From assembly GCF_963678635.1 (NCBI RefSeq), contig NC_087065.1, forward strand, positions 21,769,480-21,829,479: a DNA stretch of 60,000 bases. The letters are read 5' to 3'. Positions within the stretch are counted from its first letter, which is position 1. Every line of letters begins with the position of its first letter. Shown piece after piece: positions 22,101 to 31,800 of the stretch. The notes beneath the pieces were generated by a model. That model was not told the DNA's origin, searched no databases, and worked only from the letters and a program-made list of their open reading frames with translations. The DNA is from Symsagittifera roscoffensis. Taxonomy: Eukaryota; Xenacoelomorpha; Acoela; Convolutidae. Both the position numbers and the translations under genes were made by a program.

Positions 22101-24758
22101 AGAACTAGCTCACAAATAAGTAGTCTTTGTTTTTTGTTTGGCTTTTATATTCTAAATCATCTAGTCAGTTGATTGTCAATCTTTCAATATAAGAAATAGT
22201 ATAACCAACTATGACAGCAAGTGATCAAACTGGATGGCATTGGTTTTTCAACCAGCTAAAACCAACAATTAAACGCCGTTCTCGCAAGATTTTTGTTCAA
22301 AATAGTTTTCAACGGCAAAATCCTAGCCTAATTTAACAATATTTATTCAAAAACAACCAAAAAAACTACAGCAGTGAGCACATTTAAGCAAAATTTACAA
22401 TTAAAAGTCGCCTACGTTCTTACACCTACATTTTTCAGTGATATTGGTGTCGATTTCTCGAAAACTACAGAATGATCTAACTTATGATCTAAAAAAAAAC
22501 AAAATGAACCGCAATCATCTGGTCTTGTCGTGTTCGTGTGTTGATTGAAATAATCGTTTGAAAATATTGATAGGAGATCACTAAAATGAACTTCTATCAT
22601 CTGTTTGTTGGTAGGGTGAAGCCCAAGTGTCCCGTGGACAACAAGGACATTAAGAAGGAGAGCACTTTCCCGGACAGTGCCATCAGCAGGGAGATAGGGG
22701 GACTGAAGTGTAGGTGCAACAACTCCATCATCGGCTGCCAGTGGGTCGGCGAAGTCAGAACTGTCGCGGTCAGTCACTCATCATATTACGTCACTATATT
22801 CAATCATTCAAAAAAATCGAATTATAAGATTTTACGTTTCGTACAATGCCGAAATGTTTCTCAGGTGTCTGTCATTCTTTCGTCTGATTGGTTTAGCTGA
22901 CAAAGTAATCATTGCATTGATTTATTGCTGAAATACTTTGTCAAAAGCTTTGGGTGATATTAAAAATGCTAATAGTTGTTCAAAACCAGCCTTTGAAAAA
23001 TTTTGTTTTAAATTTAATAAGTCAAAAAATATTTAAAAAAATTCGCAAAAATATTTGGCATACATCAAGTGGAACTGACAGAAAGAGTTAGTATTTTCAA
23101 TAAAAAAAAACTTGAAACTTTTTTTGTGCACTGAATGAATTTTCAGTGAAATACGTTCATATTTTTTGCAACTTCTTCTTTATTCATGAATTTTTGCTGA
23201 TTTTACTGACTTCTGTATGTATGCATGTATATATTAGGCCCACTTAGATGGCGAGTGTCGCTTCGTGCCGATGGAGTGTCCGAACAAATGTGGGGAGACA
23301 TTTGAAAGACGCCAGCTGGACACTCACATCTCCTCCGAGTGTGCCAAAAGAGTGACCCACTGTGAGCACTGTTCTGAGATAGTTCCCGCCCAGCAGATGG
23401 AGTTGCATGAGAAGGAGTGTCCCAGTGTGAAGAGACCATGTCCCAATGACTGTGGAGTCATGAGGAACAAAGAGGAGGTCAGGTCCATAACAGTTAATTT
23501 GGTGTTTCAAAGGTGATGATCTCGCAGGTCCCACTATCTCTCAATCTAGAAGTTAATGGTCCGAGGCCCACAAAAACCGAAATTATATGATCAAGGCAAA
23601 GGTAACCACTAGGGCCGATGTTGTGCTTTGATGATCAGACGATCGAAAATTCGCCAAAACGACCGATTTTTTTTCCAGACTGTTGCGACTAAAATAGGAT
23701 ATTTGCAGACCTTCGCGCCCGAAATTTGGTAATTGAAGACTTTGCAGACCAAAGAGATAAGTTCGGGGCTGGCGCAAGCCAGGAAAAGTTATCCGCGACC
23801 ATTTTGACCGAAGAAATATTGACGGGAAAATGGAGACCTGCACGAAATATCCTTTTTCAGAACTTATATATGAGCATCTAAGCCTCAATTAAACTGTCTT
23901 GAATGGCTGAAAAGTCGCGATTTTCGTTATCCTTGATTAATTGTTAAGATGATGTGCAGTTCATTATGCGAATTTTGGAAACGACATTTTAACACAAAAA
24001 CGGATCACTTTTGGATTCTGTAAACCTATCAAAAGTTACGCCAAAACTACCTGGTATAAACATTCGAGGACTTTGGCCGGGCAATCATAAGTGATCCACC
24101 CAGAAAATCATTACGAACTTAGGCCTTCGTTAAGAGCGCAACATCATTTCTACTGGAACTGTTAAGGGCACAGGACGGTCTAACAAGGTTGCATGATGTC
24201 CGGTAAAGTCAAAAATATCCAATTTTTTTTTAAAAAACTCTAACCATTTTAACACCATCCATACAGTATCACTATCTACTTTTTGTTGCCCTAGCATGGT
24301 AAAATCGCTACGTTTTGAAACCAATCGTTTAACTTACCACCGTTTTTATCCCAACTGAAAAGAAGACATTCTTCNNNNNNNNNNNNNNNNNNNNNNNNNN
24401 NNNNNNNNNNNNNNNNNNNNNNNNNNNNNNNNNNNNNNNNNNNNNNNNNNNNNNNNNNNNNNNNNNNNNNNNNNNNNNNNNNNNNNNNNNNNNNNNNNNN
24501 NNNNNNNNNNNNNNNNNNNNNNNNNNNNNNNNNNNNNNNNNNNNNNNNNNNNNNNNNNNNNNNNNNNNNNNNNNTATATAGCGGCACATTATGTTTCAGG
24601 ATGCCCTGGCAAGACCTACGAAAGACAGGAACCCCTACTTCGGAGTGAACAGATTCGGAACCCTGTCTCTGGTACAGGACCCCAACAGCACCTACCTGGA
24701 GAACGACACCTGCTTCCTCCAAGTGGTCGTCAGCCAAGAATACATACCCGCATTATGA
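19013..24758 (+). CDS. TRAF: TRAF-family adaptor / E3 ligase (spliced; part lost in assembly gap)
   Basis: TNF-receptor-associated factors are cytoplasmic adaptors, often RING E3 ubiquitin ligases, linking TNF/Toll-type receptors to NF-kB and JNK signalling. Exons inferred from reading frame and GT-AG sites: 19013-19148, 19552-19811, 21950-22092, 22615-22768, 23238-23477 and a last one, 24600-24758. The phases agree (1, 0, 2, 0, 0). Seen: an N-terminal Ser/Pro/Gly-rich stretch of about 132 residues; a RING with CLVC...DCGHRVCSSC...CPVD, the final Asp ligand being typical of TRAF RINGs; TRAF zinc-finger repeats (GCQWVGEV, CPNKCGETFERRQ, CEHCSEIV, CPNDCG); and a TRAF-C/MATH end (NPYFGVNRFGTLSL, STYLENDTCFLQVVV). 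The coiled coil and most of MATH are missing and presumably belong to the 200-N gap at 24375-24574. The subfamily is unclear: CPVDN...FPD...REI recalls TRAF6, while the fingers recall TRAF3/4. Confidence 0.93.
19552..19811 (+). CDS. TRAF: TRAF exon 2 (N-terminal linker)
   Basis: Acceptor TTTCTTTCTAG just before 19552, donor CAG|GTATGA after 19811. Encodes KAPHNSLLKEQNANRSKK..., rich in Pro/Ser (DDAPTPSGS, SPVPSTPQK) and probably disordered. Codon use and GC are clearly above the flanking introns. Confidence 0.85.
20222..20609. repeat. Foldback element with ~88-bp inverted arms (TRAF intron 2)
   Basis: The left arm (about 20222-20308) and the reverse complement of the right arm (about 20522-20609) share TTGGGAA, CTGAT, TTTATGCCACCGAAAAACG, AAAGAATTGAAA and TTGGTC in the same order, at roughly three-quarters identity by eye. 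The ~210-bp middle is unrelated. This fits a non-autonomous foldback or MITE-like element. Open frames on both strands here are products of the arms. Confidence 0.7.
21603..21695 (+). repeat. Partial copy of repeat family R1 (hAT-like MITE 3' part)
   Basis: GGTCGACCTAAAAAAGAGC, a T/A-rich stretch and a C-rich segment ending CTCGAGAAAA line up with the 3' part of the R1 copy at 59580-59660. No terminal CCGCCCCTG is kept. Confidence 0.5.
21950..22092 (+). CDS. TRAF: TRAF exon 3 (RING, first part)
   Basis: Acceptor ...GACTTGTAG, donor AA|GTGAGT (phase 2). Encodes GDFERLILLNPLDKKYE then CLVCKDILRYPVQFEDCGHR and VCSSCLVDLL, giving zinc ligands C-x2-C, C-x-H, C-x2-C. Confidence 0.95.
22615..22768 (+). 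CDS. TRAF: TRAF exon 4 (end of RING, start of zinc fingers)
   Basis: Acceptor TTGGTAG, donor GCG|GTCAGT. Encodes VKPKCPVDNKDIKKE, FPDSAISREIGGLKC and GCQWVGEVRTVA. The later of two possible GTCAG donors is preferred, because it gives the usual spacing from W-x-G to the next His-Leu of a TRAF finger. Confidence 0.93.
23238..23477 (+). CDS. TRAF: TRAF exon 5 (TRAF-type zinc fingers)
   Basis: Eighty codons between TATATTAG and GAG|GTCAGG, phase 0 on both sides. Cys/His pairs form repeated TRAF fingers: CPNKCGETFERRQLDTHISS then EC, HCEHCSEIVPAQQMELHEKE then C, and CPNDCG. Confidence 0.95.
24375..24574. other. Assembly gap (200 N)
   Basis: Exactly 200 N, a placeholder length. It falls inside the TRAF gene, between the zinc-finger exons and the last MATH exon, so the true missing length is unknown. 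Confidence 0.99.
24600..24758 (+). CDS. TRAF: TRAF last exon (end of MATH/TRAF-C domain)
   Basis: Acceptor TATGTTTCAG right after the assembly gap. The exon reads DALARPTKDRNPYFGV..., then NSTYLENDTCFLQVVVSQEY and a TGA at 24756-24758. The Y-x3-D-x-x-F pattern is the usual last strand of TRAF-C. Confidence 0.92.
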   Translation, partial: DALARPTKDRNPYFGVNRFGTLSLVQDPNSTYLENDTCFLQVVVSQEYIPAL

Positions 24759-27487
24759 TGAGGACAAGTCATTGCCAAACATCACCGAAGCCAATAATCA
24801 TATCAAATTGACGGATAATTGTTCACAAAATATATTGAAGGCTGAAATCGCAAATTCTAAATTTAAAGATTCAAAAACGTCTTTTATGCATCAATGTAGT
24901 GCAATTGTTGCGGATAATCTAAAATGTCGGAGTATTTGGTCATTTGATAACCAGAAAGATGGTTTTCTAGAAGTTTTAACATATCTGGGTCACCGTTTTT
25001 GGACCGTCTAATTGTTTGCCGATCGGAACATTGTTCCGATTAGACTTTTTCGTGCGTTTAAAGCAAGTTTTTATGGGAAGACATCAATAGGTAGAGAGAG
25101 CTACAGTGGCAATTCCTACTTTGATGTCAGTTTTCACTCAACATTTTGAGATTCTTATCATTGTCCCGAATTTTAAAGAAAATGACGGAATATTTGTTCT
25201 ACGGGTGGTTTTTTCAACCGAAAGGTTTCAACTTTTTAGCTAGTCACTTTTAACAGGATTTTGTATCGTCATATGGAACCTATTGATGAGATCAATTTTC
25301 AAAAGATATATTTTTTTGCAAAGTTATGAGGGTTTGAAAACTGCCAAATTTGTCAACTTGTGAAGTTTATCCCAGGTGACAAAAGTTTTAAATTGGCTAG
25401 AAGCATGCTAGTTATTCTAATTGAAACGCTACTGTATGGTAAATATAAGACCCTGTTTTTCAAATAGCGTGTCAGACAATCTTCAAAAAAAATTATAGTT
25501 TTTTCTGTTATCAAACACTACTCCAAAGAACTTAAAGGCAGCCAGAACAATCAGGGTGTCGCCCTGATACGAGCACTCTTGTTCAAGTTTGAAATAGATC
25601 CAACTTGTTTCAACAATTTATTCCTTCTTTTTATGCTCTTGTATGAAATTTGAATGATTTAAAGTTCACACACAGAATTTTTTTAATTTTTGTTTTTAAT
25701 TGGACAGCATTTGGCTGAGTAACAGTGTTTTGAATTTTTTTTCGATATTTTAATGGAGTCTATTTTTGAGACACTATTTTGGTATACATTATCACATTGA
25801 GTCCTCGATCTGAACTTTTGTAATAATTGCGGCTAAGAATTTTGGTTGGTTCCTCATTACCTAAAACACACTTGTCTAGCCATTTTTGAACAGACTTTTT
25901 AAAAAACATCTGAAAAGTAGAAATAAATTGAGTTCAAATTTTAACAGATATTTTACTGTGATAAATTTTATGACATTACGGTGGTTTGAAAATTGCCTAG
26001 TTGGCTAATTTGGGACAATCAATGCGCGTTATATATTCTATTAAGGCTTAAGCGGCTATTTGACCCGGCTCAGAAATCGTTCGCTTTTAAGTGGCAAGGT
26101 TTTAGATCTAAAAAACATTGATTACGCAAAATAATTAATTTTGGGCTTTTCTATGGAAAATACATTTTTTTTGCATTAAAAAAAATTTGTCAATTTTTGA
26201 ATATCTTAAGATGATGACCTAATCCTTCGATCTTAAGCGGCAGTCAGATTTTTCAAGGTTTTGCCTGATACGAGCAGTCTGGTATGATTTAAAGCTCAAA
26301 TAAGATAACTTGATGAAATGGTGATTATTTTGGAATTAGTGAGGTAAGACTTTTTGAGAAAAGAATTGGGCAGTTAGTACCACAAAACATTGCGTTACTT
26401 TGCACAAGGTAACACTGCTCAAAAATTATATTTGTCCCAGTTTGGAAAAAAAACGTGAAATTATAACATTTTATGACAGCACGGCTCAAAGATAAGTTAT
26501 AATACAGTTATTAATCAAAATATGAAAGCAGAGAGCAAGAGCCAAGTTACGTATCACTTTTTTATGGAAACTTGATTTAAAGATAAAAATTCTTTTTTGT
26601 ATAAATTATTGCTAAATCGCCTTCAGAAAGTCTCACATTTTGTCGGCCATATTGGTCGTGATAGAGCAGTACCAAAGCAGTGGTGATTGTGTGACTAAGG
26701 TAGCTATCATTAAACGGACACAATGTAGCCGAGAAAAATTTGAATACCGGTCAAAAGTTTGAAAACGGAGCTTAACTCTATTTGTTGCTGACAAAAGAAA
26801 CCAAAATAGAGCCATACCATGTCAGTTTTCAGCGAGTTTAAAATGTTCACACTTGCTAAAACAGATATTTTTGCTACTGATATTTTAAAAACGCCCAATT
26901 TTTTTGGCTTTTATAATTTTTATTCTCATCACGTTTTTTATTAGCTTCAATTTTACTTCTAGTGAGACAAAGTCAGCAGTTGTAGTTTTTTAACGAGAAT
27001 TTGAAAACAAGCTAATTTGAAAAAAATTCTAGTGCTGAGATAATTTAAACGTTTTCAACTTAGCAGATTGAAAACAAAAAATGAAACAAATCCTCATGCT
27101 TTTATAATTAAAATATTTCAAATCTACTGGCATTGAAGCACGCAAATTCAACATACTGATTTGCAGTAGCATATTAATGGGAAAACGTTTTTTCATTCGC
27201 TGTTCGTTATTTGCTGCCGATTTAATAGTGACGAATAAGAGCTGAAAATGAAGTTCTATTTCATAGTAAATTCCTGTTTTTGGGTTAAATTTGAGTTAAA
27301 CTTAAATAGTTTTTTAGGTTAATATTAAGCAATTCATAAGTTATAGAATTCGAATTACGATTCGCACTCATAAATAGGAACTGGTTTGATAAAATATCAT
27401 TTTATACAATTCAACGGCTGACACACCGTTTAAAAGCTAGAGAAGTCACATGAGCCATGAAAAAAGCCGAGACAACTTTGAAAAAAT
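24759..27487. other. Intergenic AT-rich sequence with degenerate repeats
   Basis: No gene supported. Two stretches about 0.7 kb apart (near 25530-25610 and 26235-26315) share GCCTGATACGAGCA and flanking similarity, and near 25335 and 25985 GGTTTGAAAA.TGCC recurs. This suggests an old duplicated or tandem unit of ~0.65-0.7 kb. Confidence 0.35.
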
Positions 27488-27665
27488 GACAGGGGGTCGA
27501 ATACACGACAATCTCTACGTGCACGCAATACCACTATACTAATTGCCTCTATGAAAACAGATTAATTAGACAAAACTTACTGAAATGTTGAAGTCAACAA
27601 TTTAGCATTTTCGTTCTCTAATCAAAAACATAGCTAACAGCTGGATGAAATTCAATAAACGCAAG
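27488..27665 (-). mobile_element. tRNA-derived SINE-like copy
   Basis: On the minus strand, 27545 to 27488 reads like a tRNA internal promoter: TTAGTATAGTGGT (box A-like), then about 30 nt, then GTATTCGACCCC (box B-like). The adjoining stretch at 27603-27660 shares AGCATTTTCGTTCTC, CATAGC and AACAG and a TTCAATAAACGC-like end with 33508-33570 and partly with 31418-31455. It is therefore a dispersed family. Confidence 0.5.
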
Positions 27666-27727
27666 CAACGATCACGGAGCTCATCGGTAACCCACGACTT
27701 TTCGACTGTTTGACGATCACCTTCGCC

Positions 27728-28050
27728 ACCAGCGGATTGGGGGGGGGGGGCAGGACACCCCTTCCTCTCGGGAATTCAAACCCCTGCCTACCCAAAGAGT
27801 CCCCCCTTTGTACTATTGAGATATCAATTTTTTGTGATATCAATTTTTTTTAAAGGCGCCTTTGGCGACAAGATATACTTATTTTGAGCGCTGGGTGGGG
27901 GTGCGCCAAAAAAACGCAACTTTTTTTGTCAAAATTTTCAAAAAAGTCCCTAAAAATGCCTCAAAAAAATTGACTGCGGTGCAGAAAATTTTGTCAAAGT
28001 GGAGTGTTTTGAAACTCCGCCCCCCTAGAGAAAATCCTAGATTTCACCAC
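27728..28050 (+). mobile_element. R1 family, hAT-like MITE, copy 1
   Basis: Starts at a decayed GCGGATT followed by a long G run and continues with CAAACCCCTGCCTACCCAAA. It then carries the R1 core (AAAGGCGCCTTTGGCG, GCGCCAAAAAAACGCAA, TGCGGTGCAGAAAATTT) and ends CTAGAGAAAATCCTAGATTT. It aligns along its length with the reverse complement of 30880-31299 and with 59345-59669. Confidence 0.7.
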
Positions 28051-28743
28051 TTCACTACCGCCCATGACCTTCACCACTTCACTTATGCTTCTTTTCTGAG
28101 AATATAAAAAAATTAACTTCATGGTTAATTGCATATCTAAGCGTAGAACTTTTTACACTAAGTTTACTGACACAAACTGCCAGAAAAGAACATTCATAAT
28201 TTCACTGACTAAGATATATAAATAAAATTACTTTACAACCAGTATGAAACATTTAGCACTCAATATTTAGGTCAAACATATCATTCAAGAAATAAGGAAA
28301 GGCATTTTCAACTAGGTAGACTTAATAATGGAATATCTCAAACTTAAACATTTACACAAAATCACATTGTTTTTTCTTCCACTCAATGAGTTTAAGCAAT
28401 AATAATTAGACTTCTCTCATCAAAAAAAGCTATTTTTAAACGTCTCAAGGTTAAGAAGAAATTTTCTTGCGGCGCGTTAAGCTTTGGAGATAATTCAAAT
28501 TCAATGTTTCATCCAATCTTTAAAGTCAGTTGTCATTTCTAAAATCTAAGCGCCAGATACCAAAAAACAGCAAGTCAGATGCACTGATTTAAGCATCGCA
28601 AGCATTTACAGCTGTGGTTACCAAAATTACTCAATACTTTCTTTTCATCAGTTTTAATGTCCCTTTTTTATCTGAGAAAAGTCTGTCTTGCATTTCCCTT
28701 TCCCCTATCTCTATTTTTCCACCCTTGAGTAGTCCTCGTCTGC

Positions 28744-28872
28744 TCATATGAAAGTGTATCCCCCGCCTGAGCCCCCCGTGAGGAAGTCCGACCTGGTCTG
28801 TTGCATGACCACCGAGTGTCCTTGAGCAGAGGCCTGTTGTGCCGCATTCGCGTAACATCCGGGAGGAGGGGG
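28744..28872 (-). CDS. DAZAP2: DAZAP2 exon 5 (C-terminus)
   Basis: Acceptor GTGATTTGTAG on minus ends at 28873. The exon reads PPPPGCYANAAQQASAQGHS... to GGSGGGYTFI and TGA. It is the most conserved part of the protein. Confidence 0.95.
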   Translation of the reverse strand, partial: PPPPGCYANAAQQASAQGHSVVMQQTRSDFLTGGSGGGYTFI

Positions 28873-31800
28873 CTACAAATCACAACCCCACTTATCAGCT
28901 TAAAGTAAATCATAAACATTAGAGATTGTTAAGCCAGCAATCTTTTCATCTGTCCTTCTATAAGTTTCAAAATGAAAACTGTAGCCTCTATATTGGTGAG
29001 CTTGGCGATTTTTCCCCAATTTTTCTGCAGCCAAATTCTTCTTGTGGAAATATCAGTTTTGGACAACATTAGCTGCTGCTCGAGTACTCTCTTTCATAAC
29101 ACTTAGTTGGTTTATGATCAACCCTAAAGCAAGCAATCCTAATTCAAGGTAAAACTAAGTGCGATAAATTTGCATTAAAAACGTCAAGCAATGCTAGTGA
29201 TGCAATCCATAGAAGCCCAAATTTCCGCAAACAAAACGCCTTCAAGCGCCCTGTTACTTAAAACTTGCTATACATAATTAATCAGCATTTAATATATTTC
29301 TTGCCTATTTCGAAAAACTTGAATAGGATGGTAAAAAATTCGCCTTTTTTTTTAAACCATAAAATTTTGTTAAGTCCTTTGAAAAATTTTAATGACATAC
29401 AACTTCTCATCTCAGAAACTAAAAAATGAGCAGTCGCATTTGGACGCAAGATTCGAAACCCCTGAAAGTACCATGACATGAGCCAACTAAAGGTTTGGGT
29501 ATTTCAATTTTTTTTGAATTATTTTTTAACTTGAGTTTTCTGAACCATTTTGAAAAATCACAAAAATCGCCGTATCTCGTAAACTTAAAGGATTTGGGCA
29601 TTCATAACTGGAGGCCAAATTCGCAACCCCTGAGGGAAGCCTGAAGGCATCCCACTATTGGGTTGCTCAATTATCAATTCCAACTCGGTGGAAGAAACAC
29701 TGAATTCAAACTGGAATTCAAGCTATACACGATATAGCTTAAGCGTGAAAAAAAATCTATCGTTAAACATGCAAAAATAACACGTTGAAAAAGCTTGGCG
29801 AGATAGTGAAGGTGGCGAGATAATAACTCCCACATTTAAATAAATAATAGATTTAATCAATTCGCAATAAGTTTAATTATTTCAGTAATCTTGCATAAAT
29901 TAGTAATCAATTAATTCAAATGATGAACTTTCAACCCTTTCATGTTTTTTTGATAACATGCTTCAATTAAAAATCTTTTCTGATGAATTTTTTTTTTGGA
30001 TAAAATTAATCCAATTTGAGACAACTGGAACAAAAGGTGAATTCTGTAATCCACTAAGATATGCAAAAATCAAAATAAACTTTGAAACTGAGAGTCAATT
30101 AGTATTTTTTGCGCAAGTTCAACTTTTGTGAGAGCTTAATTGAACTTCCATTTAGCGTAAGAAATTTCAGAGAAAATCAGAAGTGAAAATGCTATCAGAT
30201 CACGCGTCGACCATCAAAGTCCAGCAAATACTCAATTTTTCAGATTCATCAAGTCAATTTTTCGGTCAATTTTTTAGCCAATTTTTCAATTTCATCAAGT
30301 TCAAAAAGCAACTAGTCATATATTCTTCGTTTGATCATTTCATGCATATAGTCAGTTTTATCATGCAACCGTTTTTCCAAAAGCAAGCAGAGCTCGAATA
30401 TAATGTTGTCAGAATCCATCACGCTTCAAAAAATGGGCTTGTTTAATGTAACAAAAATAAAGAGACGAAGAACTTTTTTATTAAACAAGTCCATTTTTTT
30501 CAAATACTTTTTGAAAAACAAAATAATGCGAATCTTTGAAATTTCAGAGTCTGCGAATCTAAAGGAAACCAATAGCTACGTGCTCGTTTTCCATGCTGAA
30601 GCGTTTGGTTTGCCCGATGATCAAGATTTTTTACTAAGTATTTTTTCGGATTTACTGAGGAAATTTCAAAAAATGCGATCTCTCGAAAAATAGGTTCTGG
30701 AAAACTAGATGGTAAAATTTTTTAAACATTATAACCATATGAACTTAACCAATTGAAGAGAACATGTTATTTATCAATAAAGTGCATAGGAATGCATGGA
30801 GAACGGGGTTATCGTGAATCTTTCATTATATGTGCTTGAGCAACAATTAACAAACCTCGAACTTAAGATTGAGACTTTGTCTCCAACTTTTCAGGATTTT
30901 CAAAAATTTTGACGACCTTTTTTTTAAGGTCGACCAATTTGATTTTCCGAGCTCTTCTAAAGCAGTAAAAGGACCCTGTTGTGGCCAAATTTTCTGCGCC
31001 GCAGGCAAATTTTTGAAAAAACAGGTCAAAAAAAGCCGTTTTTAGGCACTTTTTGAAAAATTTTGACAAAAAAAATTGCGTTTTTTTGGCACGCGCTCCC
31101 CCTCAAAATTAGTATATATTGGCGCCAAAGGCGCCTTTAGAAAAATTTTAGGGTCGGTCGGCAAAAAATGGATTTCTTAAAAAGTACCAAAGGGGCGACC
31201 CTTTGGGTCGGCAGGGGGTCGAATCCCTGAGGGGGGGGGGGGGGTGGGGGGGGGGGGGGGAGGCGTCTGGCACCGCCCCCCCCCGTAAATCCGCCCCTGC
31301 ACCAATATATTACTAAGACACAAAGACCAATATTCTACTAAGATCCCCAATCCCCAAAACCAAAAACATCGCCTACAGACAGTTAGAAAAAAGTCAATGG
31401 ACACAAGTAAAAAGAAGCATAGCCAACTGAAAGTTGGAAAAGATTCAATGAACGCAAGTTAACAGAAAAAAAAGCAGAAACAAGTAAATTTGAGCCTGAG
31501 CAAATTTGACTTTTCCTGGGAAAAACGAAAAAATGACATCAACACCTATATGCACTAGCGGACAACATTGAGCGTAAGTTCTCGCTAAAATGCCTCTCTT
31601 CAAGAATGAACTTGGGATAGCTTTCACTGGGATTTAAACAAATTTTTGCATAGAACAGAGAGCAATTGATCAGTGCTGCCCTCTATGAAATTATCAAAAT
31701 TTGGTTTCATAGACTGACCAGTTTTTTCCGGGTATGAAAATGCCAGTTTTCACAATGTGCACTTATTTATTCAAAACGTGTGAAACTGTAATAAACAGCT

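Noticed and set aside
22412-22777. 121-aa open frame on minus
   Set aside because: Antisense to TRAF exon 4, whose + reading has RING and zinc-finger ligands and proper splice sites.
23560-24130. Possible extra TRAF exon between 23478 and the gap
   Set aside because: No open frame with MATH or coiled-coil character and plausible splice sites could be read.
24291-24737. 148-aa minus frame spanning the N gap
   Set aside because: Half of it is undefined residues, and the rest is antisense to the TRAF last exon.
28631-28858. 75-aa minus frame MLRECGTTGLC...
   Set aside because: Shadow of DAZAP2 exon 5 in another frame.
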